A stretch of DNA of 64,000 nt, taken from positions 64,363 through 128,362 of the forward strand of contig KN805382.1 in assembly GCA_000818945.1 (NCBI GenBank), in the 5' to 3' direction. The stretch is from Schizochytrium sp. CCTCC M209059 (lineage: Eukaryota; Sar; Bigyra; Thraustochytrida; Thraustochytriidae). The first letter of the stretch is position 1; each line of letters opens with the position of its first letter. The position numbers and the translations under genes were made by a program. Below the pieces are notes generated by a model, which was given only the letters and a program-made list of their open reading frames with translations, had not been told where the DNA came from and made no database searches. Of this stretch, positions 31,693 to 43,116 are shown piece by piece.

Positions 31693-33548
31693 TTTTTTGG
31701 GTCTGCATTGTTTTTTATCCACACGCAGACTTGACATTCGTAGCATATCGTTTTTGAACTGTAGTTGATTTTATCCTGAAGAAGAATGCTCTGTTGTCTC
31801 TTTCAATTCTGTGATCAGCTAGTATACCGCTGTACGTAGTGCCGCTTGGTGAAAAGAAAAGCAGACAGGCGCAAATGCAAAGCAGACTTTGCCTTTGCTT
31901 GAACTCGGGTGTATGTACGCTGCTTGCAAGTCTCCGCAAGGGGTGGGAGCTTAAGAAGAGAATGACCATCATGATAAGTCTTGTGCTGCTGGAGAAGCAA
32001 GTAAGACTGGTCGTAGACGGAGAGCGATTTTTGTTTGTTTGTTTTTTTAAACTTTGGACGCGCAATGTGTGCACGAACGTAAAGAGATTTTCGATCGAGA
32101 ATAAGTCGAGGGGACTTTTGGTCTTTCAGAGAGGTCTTCTTCTTGTCACACAAACATATGGTTCATGTAAGGAAAAAGGAGCTTCCAGGCGGAAACTCCA
32201 ACCATGCACGGTCAGAAGCGCAATAATGACGAGCAAGGATTAAGAAAAGCATTAGATCCCCGAAAGCGTGCTGACGGCACCTCAAACTTTGTTTGAGCCA
32301 ACAAAACAAAAAGTCTTCTGAACAATGTCGCAGGAATAGACCCCCGCGTTTGGCAATGACAGCGTTGGACCCAAGAGCAACGCGTAAATCACCTTGCTTC
32401 TTTCAAGAAAGCCAAGCCACTCATTGGTGATCGGCTGAAATGATCGTGCGACTTATTGAAGATCGACCCCCTAAAAAGAGCGCGCACAGGGACATCAAGC
32501 AAAGGACCGACAAGTCATTTGAGCACCCACCTAATTTTTATTGCCAAGATTCAACCGACAACATGCAAGCGATGTGGCGAACTCTATTTGTTCCCACTGC
32601 GAGCGGCCTCTCTCCCACCGGGGCGCCCCGCCCCACTCAACCACCATCACCATCCACGGGACGTACTCCCGGCCGCCCCAGGGGATGAAACCGCGAGTCG
32701 CCCCCCACGTGGGCTGTCGGAGTTCGTACGAAACCGTTCACGTGCCGTCGCTCCGCTCATTGGAGTCTGGGCCCAAGCGAGCGAGGACTCCGGGGCATGA
32801 CGCGACGCGACTCAGACGCGACGTTCGAGATGTGGCCGGAGATGTGATTGATGACGAGCTGAGCAAGATAAGATGGCCGGCCGTGAGTGCGCTCGCACGT
32901 GCGCATGCACTGCAGGGCTAGGAACAAGGACGGCGGTGACGTCGCGGGGAGGCGGCGCGCCGGCTCGTCTTGGAATCTCGGCCCGCACGCCTGCCGAGGC
33001 CCAAGTCCTTGAGCGGCACCGACGGTGGCCGCTGTCTGCCAGCCACATTTGCCAGCAGCCAGCTAGCTGCCATGTGCTGCGAGCTTCCTCGCGAAGCTCG
33101 CTGTCCACGATGACGCGCGCTGCGGCTGGCCAAGGTGGCTGGCTGTTGGTCTCGGCCACGGACGGCATGAAAATCCCGGGAGCAAGCTGTCGCTCTCGCT
33201 GTCGCTCTCGCTGCCTGCGCCGAGAAGTTCTGTTGTTGTACGTACGTACTACACCAACTACTTGCGAGGGAGCAGAGGCAGCGCTCGGCCTGGTCGCTGT
33301 CGTTGGCGTGAATGGTGCGCGAGGTCGATGGCCACAGTAACGCTGATGGAGATGGGGAAAGGCGCAAGTTCTCTCCTTTCTCGTTCTCCGTGCTTCCCAA
33401 GCTGAGCAGGAAGCGCACGAAAGGACGCACGCACGCACGAGGGCGGCGGAGGCGGGGAGGTGGTGGTTGGCGCCCGCGTGATGCGGCCCGGCCGGCGAGC
33501 CAGCGAGCGAGCGAGCGAGCGAGGGAGGGAATCGAGCGACCCGCACGC

Positions 33549-33632
33549 GATGCGAGGCCATGCGAGGCGATGCGAGGCGATGCGAGGCGATGCGAGGCGA
33601 TGCGAGGCGATGCGAGGCGATGCGAGGCGATG
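33549..33632. repeat. 10-bp GATGCGAGGC minisatellite
   Basis: About eight head-to-tail copies of a 10-bp unit; one early copy reads CATGCGAGGC. It ends in GATGGGCGC. Confidence 0.9.
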
Positions 33633-34046
33633 GGCGCGTACATCCTCATGTATCTGTGCCTTGACATGGGAGTCAGGCAGAGCGACGCTGAGCGCAGGAT
33701 CGTGCGCCCGTTGAAGTCGCAGGCGAGGTGTCGCATATGCAGTGAGTTGGCCGCCGGACGCACGGGCTGAAGCGCGGCGGGCCTGCGGCTGCGAAAGAAG
33801 TATGTAGTACTCGTAGCAAGCGACGCAGTTCGAGGTGGCCGGCCTCGCAGCGCTGGCGAGATCGAGATCGATTTGACTCGCAGCCGGCCGACGATCTGCG
33901 AATCGCTAGTCGAGGATCGATTCCACTCGCTACTGGCACGGTAGCAGGCAGCCAGGCTCGCGAACGAGCGACCTGGCGCACGCGACGCGACATAAATGGA
34001 TAGACGGATGGATGGAGACGCGAGCTCCAACGGAAGCTGCCTGCAG

Positions 34047-34104
34047 AGTGAGTGGGTGAGTGAGTGAGTGAGTGAGTGAGTGAGTGAGTGAGAGAGAGAG
34101 AGAG
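34047..34104. repeat. GAGT tetranucleotide repeat
   Basis: About eleven TGAG units, turning into GA dinucleotides at the right end. Confidence 0.85.
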
Positions 34105-35530
34105 CGAGCGAAGCGGCGCGCGCCCCGGGGCCCGTGCCGGCGGCTTGGCTGCCCTTGAAACTTTTCGAATTTTCGAATTTTAGATTTGGGGAAAACAAGG
34201 AAGGAAGTTAGGTCTGAAAGGAATTTGAATTTTTTTGAAAATTCAAACGAGTTGGCGGCTGCCTCTGCCTGCCTGCTTCCAGAGAGAGACAGACAGACAG
34301 ACGGAGGGAGAGAGAGACTGACAGAAAAAGACAAGAAAGAAAGAAAGAAAGGAGGAGAAGCGGAGAGAGGCAGGAAACGCACGGAGAGCGCGAGACGATC
34401 GAAAGAAAGAAAAGAAAAGAAAAGAAACTTGAAGGCCTCGTGCGCCGTCGCTTGCTCGCGGGGCGCGAGCTGCAGTCGGCCGCGGTCTCCGTCTCGGTCG
34501 CCGTCTCGGTCTCGGTCTCCGTCTTGAGAACGCTGTTGGTTCTTTGGTCGGCCGTGCTTGGTTCTTGGGTCGCTTGCATCGTCGGGTTTGCTTGTGAGAG
34601 AAACCACCCAGCCACCCACCATGGCCGCGCGACGGTCGCATTCGTCTTCACCCTCACCCCCCTTGGCTCAGGCGGCAAGCAGCATCGCTCGATCATTGAA
34701 AAAATCAATCGCGTTCGAGCAAAATCGATCTGCAGCAGAACCCGAACTTGGAGACCAGGTACGTGGAGAAAGAAGTCCCCAGCGCGCCGTGCCGGGCGCG
34801 GGGGAGCGGCTGCGGCGCGCGCGGGAGAGAGCGAGAGCGAGCGAGAGCGGAGAGGCCCGGAAGCGGCGCGGGAGGGCGGCTGGAACGAGGGGCGGCGGGC
34901 GAGACACGCATGCGAGACGGAGCTGCGGCTGAGCGAGCAGGGAAAACGAGGAAGGCGTGCTTTTGTTTCCTTTCTTTCTTTCTTTCTTTCCTTCTTTCTT
35001 CCTTTCTTCCTTTCGATGCTGCTGCTGCTGCTGCTACGCTGCCAGGAGACAGCGCGGCGAGCGAGCGCGAAGCCAGGCCGCGCGGACGCACGCGGCGAAG
35101 CGCGGCGAGCAAGCGAGCGAGCGAGGCAGGGCGGAGTTGGGCAGGCCGTGCCGTGCCGAGCTCGCCCACTCGCTGGCTCGCTCGCTCGAAAGGAAAGACG
35201 GCGGGAGCGGCGCCGACACGGAGCAGGAATGAGGCGGAGCCGGCCAGCGAAGACGGCTCGGCCGGCGCGCCAAACGCTCGCTCGAGACTCGCGTACGTAC
35301 GCGCTGGTGCAGCAGCGCGAGCCGCTGCCTTGCGTCGCGCTACGCCAAGCGAAGTCGAGCCTCGCGCGCTGACCTTACATTGGCGATACCGTCGCGGCCT
35401 CAGGGTTCGCGTCCTCGCGGTGTCCAGGAAGGAAGCGAGTGAGCTCACGAGCCCGCCCGGCTTGCTTAGCTGCAGGAGGAATAGCTAGCTTGCTTGGCGC
35501 TGCGGACGGAAGCACGCTCCGCTCCGGTCC

Positions 35531-35577
35531 AGGCTCGGCTCGGCTCGGCTCGGCTCGGCTCGGCTCGGCTCGGCTCG
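35531..35577. repeat. GGCTC pentanucleotide repeat
   Basis: About nine perfect copies. It is the reverse complement of the GAGCC motif at 7449-7492. Confidence 0.9.
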
Positions 35578-36540
35578 CACGGGCCGAACCTCGACGCGGT
35601 GAAGCAGTCCTCTGCAGCTGCGTGCGAGAGCGAATGGAAAGCGAAGCAAGGCAATGGCAATCTCTCGCGCGCGCCCGTCCCGCTCCTAGTTGTTTAGTCT
35701 TCTTCATTGCATTCTCCCCGCGCGATCCGTCCCAGTTCTGCAGATGTTCCGCGCTAGCCGGCGGGCGGCGGCGCTACGGGGGTCCTAGTGCGGTGCTAAG
35801 TGAAAGGCGGGAGGAAGGAGGCGCGCAAGGAGTCAGCCGCGGTCCGCGCATCCCCAGACGCAAACCCGGCGTCTCCTCTGGCGGCGGGGAGACAGCGGCC
35901 GCTGTCTCCTGGTAGCCGGGTGCTAGTGGGGCCTAGCGCGCGGCAGCTGGCTTCAGGCGCGTGCTGAGAGGGGGAGGGGGAGAAAAGAAGAAAAGGAAGC
36001 GGGAAAAGAAGGAAAAGTAGAGCAAAGGCGTGACGCGGGAAAGGAGGATGAATGGCCACGACAGGACAGGACAGGACAGGACATGCCATGCCATGCTATG
36101 CCATGAGAGGTGAGACATGAGAGGGCACGGGAGAAAGGAGCAGGAGAAAGAAAGAATGAATGAATGAAAGGAGTTCGCAGGTATCTCTCGCCTCTCTCTC
36201 TCCTCTCTCCTCTGTCTTTCTCTCCTCTGCCTCCGTCTCACTCTCTGAGTCGCTAGCTCTGTGGTGCCTGTCTGGGAGGGAGAGGAGGAAGATAAGGGGG
36301 AGCGGATGGATTGAGTGAACGACCACATGACTGACTGATTGCTCGCTCGGGTGACTTACGCTGACGATGCTCCTCTCTCTATGCTACGCTATGCTACGCT
36401 ATGCTCTACTCATGCAACGCGCACGGGAATTCATTTCATTTCACGTGCTCTTTCTTGACTGTTGGCTCATGTGTGTCGGCTCGGCTCGGCCCGGCCTGCA
36501 ATGCAATGCAATGCAAACTCGTAAAGCGCAGAAGAGCAGC

Positions 36541-36547
36541 AGCAAGC

Positions 36548-36586
<39 letters not shown>

Positions 36587-36587
36587 G
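36541..36587 (+). repeat. AAGC tetranucleotide repeat abutting a start codon
   Basis: About eleven AAGC units, with one AAGT, end three bases before the ATG at 36591. It must lie in the 5' leader of that gene. Confidence 0.9.
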
Positions 36588-36590
36588 AAG

Positions 36591-38075
36591 ATGGCGCTTA
36601 CCCAGGACGCCCACGAGGCCAACAACGAGGTCAAGGAGGCCACCGAAAAGGTCGAGGCTGAGGAGACGACGACCGACACGCCCGTCGAGGTGACCGAGGC
36701 CGCCACGACGTCCGCCGACACAGAGGAGGGCGCAGAGGCCGCCAAGGAGGCCGAGACCAAGGCTGAGGCCAAGGCCGAAGAGGCCAAGGAGGCTCTCCAG
36801 GAGGCCGCCGAGACTCTCGCCGAAAAGGAAAAGAAGAAGCCCGGATTGTTTGCCAAGATGTTCTCGCCCAAGAGGGCCAAGTCCAAGAAGTCCGTCGTCG
36901 AGACCGCCAAGGCCGACGCTGCCCAGGCCGCCACCGAGGCCCAAGACGCTGCGGCCGAGGCTCAGGACGCTGCCGATGGCACCAAGGATGCCGCCAAGGA
37001 TGAGGTCAAGGACGAGGTCCTCGAAAAGGCCCAAGGTGGTGCTGCCGAGGCTGCGGTTACCGCCGCCCCGGAGGCTGCCGAGACCGAAAAGGTCCAAGCC
37101 GCTGCGGCCGAAGCCGCCAATGAGGCCGCCAACGAGACCGCCAACGAGACCACCGAGAAGGTTGCCGCCGACGTCCACGAAGAGGCCACCGATGGTGTCG
37201 TCACGGCCTCGGCTACCGAAATGGCTCAGGAGGTCAAGGACACTGCCGTCGAGACCGCCACGGCTGCTGCCGAGACTGCCGCCGCCGCCGCCTCCGCTGC
37301 CGCGACCACCGTCAAGGAAATGGTCGGCTCCGAGGAGGGCACAACCGAGGCCACCGCCACCGAGACCGAGACCACTGCCGCTGCCACCAAGGCTCCTCCT
37401 GCCAAGAAGAAGCAGGAGAACTTCTTTACGCGTCTTTTCACCAAGAAGAGTAGCGAGAAGAAGCCCGCGGCCGCCGCCGCGGCGACCACCACCACGGAGA
37501 CCCCCGCAGCTGACGAAATTGCTGCTCCTGCCGAAGAGATCACCACTGCTGCCGCCGCCGAGGAGACCCCTGTCGAGGCTACTGCTGAGCCCACCGCCGA
37601 GGCCACGGCGGAGCCCGCCACAGAGGAGGCGACCAAGGAGGATGACCGTGCCAACAAGGTCGAAGAGGCAGGTGAAGCCGTCACCGCGGCCATGATCCCC
37701 GCCGCTGTCGAGACCGACAAGGATGAGGTCGAGCAGACCGCCGAAACTAAGGCTGAGCAGGACCCCATCGCCGCCAAGATGGCCGTCGAGGAGGAGGCCA
37801 CGACCGACATTCCCGTCGACGCCGCCGCTACCCCGACTGCGACCCCGGCACCCGCCAAAAAGGAGAAGAAGCAGAGCCCCTTTTCCAAGGTTTTTGGCAA
37901 GCTCTGCGGCAAGAAGGGCCTCGACCACTCGCTTCAGAACGAGGCTGCTGCCGAGCGTGCTGCTGACCGCGCCGACGAGGCTGCCCAGGAGGCTGACGTT
38001 GCCGCGCAGGAGGTTGCCGAGAAGAACCCGGCCATGCACGACGAGCAGCCCGCTGCTGAGGAGACCCGCGCGTAA
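36591..38075 (+). CDS. Ala/Glu/Thr-rich protein with three basic amphipathic motifs
   Basis: Encodes 494 aa. Most of it is low-complexity Ala, Glu, Thr, Lys and Asp, as in disordered or LEA-like proteins. Three spaced basic-aromatic motifs interrupt this: KKKPGLFAKMFSPKRAKSKK (about 81-100), KKKQENFFTRLFTKKSSEKK (about 274-293) and KKEKKQSPFSKVFGKLCGKK (about 422-441). Each has a lysine cluster, a short F-x-x-(M/L/V)-F core and a second lysine cluster, reminiscent of MARCKS-type membrane- or calmodulin-binding segments. No signal peptide or membrane span. Codon choice is extremely C-biased and the ATG sits directly after an AAGC tract, so the protein may be abundant. The family is unknown to me. 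A 605-codon antisense frame is a composition shadow. Confidence 0.75.
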   Translation: MALTQDAHEANNEVKEATEKVEAEETTTDTPVEVTEAATTSADTEEGAEAAKEAETKAEAKAEEAKEALQEAAETLAEKEKKKPGLFAKMFSPKRAKSKKSVVETAKADAAQAATEAQDAAAEAQDAADGTKDAAKDEVKDEVLEKAQGGAAEAAVTAAPEAAETEKVQAAAAEAANEAANETANETTEKVAADVHEEATDGVVTASATEMAQEVKDTAVETATAAAETAAAAASAAATTVKEMVGSEEGTTEATATETETTAAATKAPPAKKKQENFFTRLFTKKSSEKKPAAAAAATTTTETPAADEIAAPAEEITTAAAAEETPVEATAEPTAEATAEPATEEATKEDDRANKVEEAGEAVTAAMIPAAVETDKDEVEQTAETKAEQDPIAAKMAVEEEATTDIPVDAAATPTATPAPAKKEKKQSPFSKVFGKLCGKKGLDHSLQNEAAAERAADRADEAAQEADVAAQEVAEKNPAMHDEQPAAEETRA

Positions 38076-38855
38076 GCGTTGACGACTCACTCGGTCGCGC
38101 AACCTGCTGCTGGCCCTTTTTCTTGAAAAAGGCTGGTCCCTTTTTGGGGCATATACTATATCAAGCAGCTCTCTCTCTCTCTCTCTCTCTCGCGTCGTCT
38201 CCATTCCAAACCAAAACGATTGACACGGGACTGTCCTCTGCCTTGGCAAGCGAGCCACGATGTTAAGATTTGAAGAGGAGGGGAGGAAAAAACGTGAGCA
38301 TTCAAATCATCGTCTAACTACCCTCTTTGGTGATCAAGAGCAATCAAGAAAGCGAGTGCTGAGCGCTCTTCGTAGAGTTCAGGGGCGGGTTCATCATTCC
38401 AGCGGTCAGCCTCTTTCTTTCTTTGCCCCCTCCTAATAAACAATAATTACTTTTTTTTGATGTTGTGAAATTTCATGCTCCCAACAAAATCAGTGAGCCT
38501 AACAGCAAAAAGCTTAAGATTCCACTTGTCGAAAATCCCGAGCAGTCAACTTCTCACTTTGTGAAAAACGCAGTCTCTCATCAACTTTGTAAGACACAGC
38601 TGGCGCGAAATGAAAAAATTCCTCGACCAAGCACACAAAACGGCACCTTGTCATTCCTGCCTCGGCAGGGGACCGGCCTCACAGCCAGCCACTTGCAAGT
38701 CGGTGTAACACAGGCCTACGACGATCTCCACCTCTTAAAAAAAAAAAAAAAAAAAAAAGATTTGGAACTGCTGTCGATCCTCGTGGGCTCGTGACCACTC
38801 ACTCACTCTCCCAGCAAAATCTCTCGGCAAACCTCGAATCGAGAGATAAGATATA
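38076..38855. other. Intergenic, with CT and poly-A tracts
   Basis: A CT dinucleotide run (38168-38191) lies in the 3' UTR of the preceding gene. A 22-nt poly-A tract (38737-38758) lies about 100 bp before the next start. No gene is recognised. Confidence 0.6.
38737..38758. repeat. 22-nt poly-A tract
   Basis: A perfect A22 run followed by GATTTGG. It may be a nucleosome-depleting promoter element of the synthetase gene or the tail of a retrocopied RNA. No target-site duplication was identified. Confidence 0.85.
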
Positions 38856-41800
38856 ATGCGCGCGCGTCGACCAAGACCAGCCGCGTGGGCTGCTCGAGCC
38901 TCGCCCGCCCCGCTCGGACTTCGAGCCCGAGCGTGGCCTCGCGCGACGAGCAGCACTTGCACACGTGCGCTGGCAACCAAAGTAGACGTGCCGCCACCAC
39001 CCTCTGCAGCGTCTTCTTCTGCTCTTCTATCTTCAGAGGTGCGCGAGCGCTTTCTTGCGAGCTTTGAGCGCGACGGACACGCTCGCGTGCCGTCGAGCTC
39101 CCTCGTCCCAGATAGCGGGGATGCTTCGCTCCTCTTTACCAACGCAGGCATGGTGCCTTTCAAAGAGGTTTTTCTTGGACGCGACCAGAGACCTTATACG
39201 CGCGCCACGAGCTGTCAGAAATGCGTCCGCGCCGGCGGCAAGCACAACGATCTAGACAATGTTGGCTACACCGCGCGCCACCATACCTTTTTTGAGATGC
39301 TTGGCAATTTCTCCTTTGGCGACTACTTCAAAGAAGAAGCCATTTTTAAGGCATGGAACTTTGTGCGCAACGATCTCGATCTACCTGCCCACCGCCTGAG
39401 TATCACCGTCTTTCATGAAGACGACGAAAGTGCCGAGCTTTGGCGAAAGATTCTCCCGCCCGAAGCCGGGCCCATCACCCGTCTTGGCAAAGAGGACAAC
39501 TTTTGGTCCATGGGCGATGGCAAAGGCGTGCCCTGTGGCCCTTGCTCAGAAATATTTTTTGACACAGGGGACACCGAGGCCGCCGATGACGATCGCTATC
39601 TCGAAATTTGGAACCTTGTCTTTATGCAGTTTCAGGCCGATGGCAACGGTGGTCTTGACGCACTGCCGCGCCCTTGCGTGGACACTGGCATGGGTCTCGA
39701 GCGCGTCTGCTCTGTTTTGCAGGGTGTGCCCACCAACTATGAAACGGACCTTCTTGCCCCGCTCGTACAACAGGCCGCTGCCATGGTGCCCATCAAAGAC
39801 CACCCCAATGCTACCGTCTTTGCCAAAATCGCCGCGGATCATGCGCGGGCTGCGGCCTTTCTCATTGCCGACGGTGTCGTGCCAAGCAATGTGGGGCGTG
39901 GCTACGTCTTACGACGCATCCTTCGCCGAGCTGTGGGCTTTGGCCATTCCGTCGGGCTCCGAGAACCTTTTCTCGCGGCGCTTCTCCCAACACTTGAGGA
40001 AACCTTTGCTGCCTCCAGCCCATACCCGGAACTGGCCGAGCGTCGCGGCGCTATTGCCTCTGTTGTTCAGGCCGAGGAATCCAACTTTCTTCAGACACTG
40101 GATCAGGGCATGGACTTTTTGGAAAAGCATCTTCAGCGCGCCAGCGCTGGCCAAATTGTGGACGGCGCCTTTGCCTTTAAAATGTACGACACCTTTGGCT
40201 TTCCCGTCGATATCACAATGCGTGTCGCGCAGGACCGCGGTCTCCAGGTCGATCTCGACAGTTTTCGGGTCCATATGGAGGCGCAACGTGCACGCTCAAG
40301 TGCTAACGCTTCTTGGGCCAGCGACAGTGCCTTTGGGATGCGTGATCCAACCGAAGAGGTCCGTGCCTGGGCCGGCCAGGGCGTTCACGCTCACTTTACT
40401 GGTCACGAATGTACCCAAGAGGCGCATGCGCATGTCTTGGCCAAGGCCCCTGGAGCCCAGCCCGGAACCACGTGGGTTAGTATTTCTCCTTGCCCGCTAT
40501 ATCCAGAGGGAGGTGGTCAGCAGAGCGATCGTGGCACGCTTTCGTGTGCACAGGGCAATGACTTTCCCGTCCTTCACGTGTGCAAGCCCTTTGAAAACGG
40601 TCTCGCCGTGCTCGTTGAGGGATCCCCGGAAAACCTGCCTTCTGTTGGCAGCGCTCTCTCGGCTGTTGTCGACGCCAGATCACGACGTGGTGCAGCTGCC
40701 CACCATACGGCCACGCATCTTTTACAGGCTGCCTTGCGCGCCGAGCTCGGCGAACATGTCGTGCAGGCCGGATCGCTTGTCACATCTGATCGCTTGCGCT
40801 TCGATTTTACGCATAGTGCTCCACTCACCACAGACCAGGTAAGTATTCGCGGTGAAGAGGGTATGAGTGCTACTTTGTTCGAGAAAGAGAAGGGCGGTTT
40901 GGGGGTTGAAGGGAAAAGATGTCAAGGAGAATGGTGAGAAAATGCATTCATGTGTAGGGGCACTTCTTTCTTCCACGTTCGCGTGGATGCCATGTAGAAG
41001 ATGCCCCAAGGAACGAGTGCGATATTGACTGCCCTGTGCGTCCGCGTCAGACACGCCGTGATGCTTGCGCGTCTGCATGGTCGCGACTGCAGGGCTCACA
41101 TACTTCTCCTTGCCCTCAACGCCTGTTTCGGTTATTTTGCCACGACAGCGATCGGTTGACTGACGTTGGTGACTTCATTTGTTTGATTGTATGCGTTTAT
41201 TTCACTTGTGCAACAGATTCGTCGCATCGAGGCCTGCGTTAACGGCTTCGCAGAGCAAGCGATTGATGTGCAGACACAGACAGTGAGCCTCGAGGAAGCC
41301 AAGAAAATGGATGTTCTCATGCATTTTGGCGAAAAATACGGTCAAGAGGTTCGCGTTGTCCGTGTTGCTGGTGAGGCCGACCCCAACATGCCCGTGACCC
41401 ACTCTGCCGAGCTTTGTGGTGGCACGCACGTTACTAACACGGCCGTGCTACACCCCTTTAAAATTGTTGCGCAGAGCAGCGTGGCCGCAGGGACACGCCG
41501 CGTTGAGGCCGTCGTCGGCGCCGCCGCCCGCGTTTGGATGCAAGAGCGTGTTGACACACTCGAGAACATTGCCACCGAGCTCAAGGCTGATGCACGACCG
41601 GAAGCTGTTCAAGCGGCGATCCGCAAGCTTTGTGAAACGCAGCAGCGTCAAAAGGCTGATATCAAGGCTTTGCAGAAACGAATTCTCGAAGCTTCTGTTG
41701 CGAATGGCGGCGCCTCGAGTGAGAATGGAAACGCACCCAGCAAAGCGACCTCGGAGACTCTTGTGGTACACGAGATCCCTGACCTTGCCCCTGATGATCT

Positions 41801-42080
41801 CAAGCAAGCCCGCAAATCGCTGCAGACATTCTTGACCACAGCCGTCAAGGCTGACCCAACTCGCCTGCACGTGGTCGTTTGCGGGTCCAAACTGGTAGCC
41901 TGTAGCACCCAGAACCCGAGTCTGCACGCTGGAGACATGCTGAAGCGCATTCTTGTCGCGGATGGACCACTTCCAGGCAAAGGTGGCGGTTCGCCAGCGT
42001 TTGCGCAAGGTCAGCTTTCAAAGGATCGCACCGCTTCGCCACGCGATATTCTACAATTTGTACAAAACATCCAAGACTAG
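38856..42080 (+). CDS. AARS: Alanyl-tRNA synthetase, probably organelle-targeted
   Basis: Two exons, 38856-40838 and 41217-42080, are joined in phase 0 across a 378-nt intron (CAG/GTAAGT donor, CAACAG acceptor), giving 948 aa. The N-terminal 45 residues are Arg/Ala/Ser-rich and lack acidic residues, as in a mitochondrial presequence. The class II aminoacylation core follows, with LFTNAGMVPFKE, RATSCQKCVRAGGKHNDL, TFFEMLGNFSFGDYF and GVPCGPCSEIFF. The editing domain has its zinc residues in HHTATH (616-621) and CGGTH (about 728-732). A coiled region and C-Ala-like domain complete the protein. The enzyme charges tRNA-Ala and clears Ser/Gly mischarging. No second AlaRS is in the window, so it may serve both cytosol and mitochondrion. 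Confidence 0.95.
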
Positions 42081-43116
42081 GAAGAATCAGCTGGTTTCTA
42101 AAAATCGGAGCTGCTGTCATTCTGCGCGCGACGCGACGCGAGGACATGAGGACGCAAAGCACTCATTGCGACCTGCCTTGCGAGACTCACACGGTGGTGG
42201 ATGAACCTGACGAAGTCAAATTCCGTTCGAGCTTAAAAACTCGGAGTCCTCCTCTGTGGCGTGATACTTTTGCACACACAAAGGCGATCTAGGGTAGAGA
42301 CTGGGCCTTGAGATCCTGCTCCCGCAGACTCTTCGCCACAAAGTTTGGGAGGCGGCTGCCGTGGTGGGATTGCCTGCACATTGCCATTTTCGTCTTGACT
42401 CGCTGCACTTGGTGGACGATGCGAGGGTGGTGAGGTGAACCCATGTCTCCAGAAGACAGCGAGTCCGTCGCGAGGTGTACTTCCTAGGGTTTAGGGTGAA
42501 ACTTTGTTTTATAATATGTTAGTTTGATGATGTTTTCTTTCAATACTCTCTACGCTTCACTATTTGAATCCTGTGCTACTGGTCCCAACATGCCACATTT
42601 TGATTGACAGAATGGCAGAGCTGAGGATGCAGAACAACATTGCAAAGGGTACTCCCTTTCAGAACTGCCAAAGTCATTGTCGAAAGACTTGACGCTCGCA
42701 TGATAACTTCGACGAGAGCCGTCCAGAAAATCTTCTCGTAACGATGGCAATTCTGCCTTAGGATAGAAGAGAATTCTGGCCGCAATATCACGCCGTAAAC
42801 GGCCACAGGCTTCGAATACGAGTCCGTTGCGAAACCGTTGCATCATCTCATCGGGTGAGATTAGCACAAAACAATGAATGTGAGTGCGCTTGTCGTTACC
42901 AAATTTGCGAACTGCATACGCATAAGATGTCACTTCAAACCCCGAGTTTGGGATGTCTTTCTATATTAACCGGCGCGGAATCGGCGACAAAGTGCGCATT
43001 TTTGATCCAGGGGTTCACGTGGGGCCGAAAAATAGGGTTATTGCTCGTTGGCCTATTCCTCTCTTCCGAATTAAGGCGGGATGGGCTTCGTTAAAGACGC
43101 GAGACGTGTCAGCCTA
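42081..43116. other. Intergenic, AT-richer, one doubtful ORF
   Basis: A minus-strand frame at 42550-42933 (127 codons) reads like protein in places but begins with GTG and has no recognised domain, so I do not call it. A TAGGGTTTAGGGT sequence at about 42485-42498 resembles two telomere-type units but is too short to interpret. Confidence 0.5.

Larger units (their letters stand above)
31693..36590. other. Long gene-poor, microsatellite-rich interval
   Basis: About 4.9 kb. The first 700 bp is AT-richer and probably includes the transporter 3' UTR. The rest is GC-rich and repetitive: a 10-bp GATGCGAGGC repeat, a GAGT tract (34047-34104), TTTC/TTCC (34967-35014), CTG (35017-35035), GGCTC (35531-35577), ACAGG then CCATG (36058-36105), ATGCTACGCT (about 36380-36405) and ATGCA (about 36497-36516). 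The many overlapping ORFs (for example 32918-34198 minus and 34440-35372 plus) are Arg/Ser/Ala-rich without domains. I see no supported gene. Confidence 0.6.

Noticed and set aside
32918..34198. 426-codon minus-strand frame, Ser/Arg/His-rich
   Set aside because: Built largely from microsatellite translation (SLTHS- and ASHRLASPR-type repeats). No domain.
36441..38258. 605-codon minus-strand frame, Gly/Leu-rich
   Set aside because: It is the antisense of the Ala/Glu-rich gene. Codon-position bias and lysine-rich conserved motifs favour the plus strand. The minus frame is a GC-composition shadow.
38737..38758. Poly-A tract as a retrotransposon tail
   Set aside because: No upstream element with coding or structural signature and no flanking target-site duplication found by eye.
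42485..42498. TAGGGTTTAGGGT telomere-like sequence
   Set aside because: Only two units in an interior position; expected by chance.
42550..42933. 127-codon minus-strand frame that reads partly like protein
   Set aside because: It begins with GTG, has a stop just upstream and no ATG until well inside, and has no recognised domain. It could be an exon fragment, but I cannot support it.
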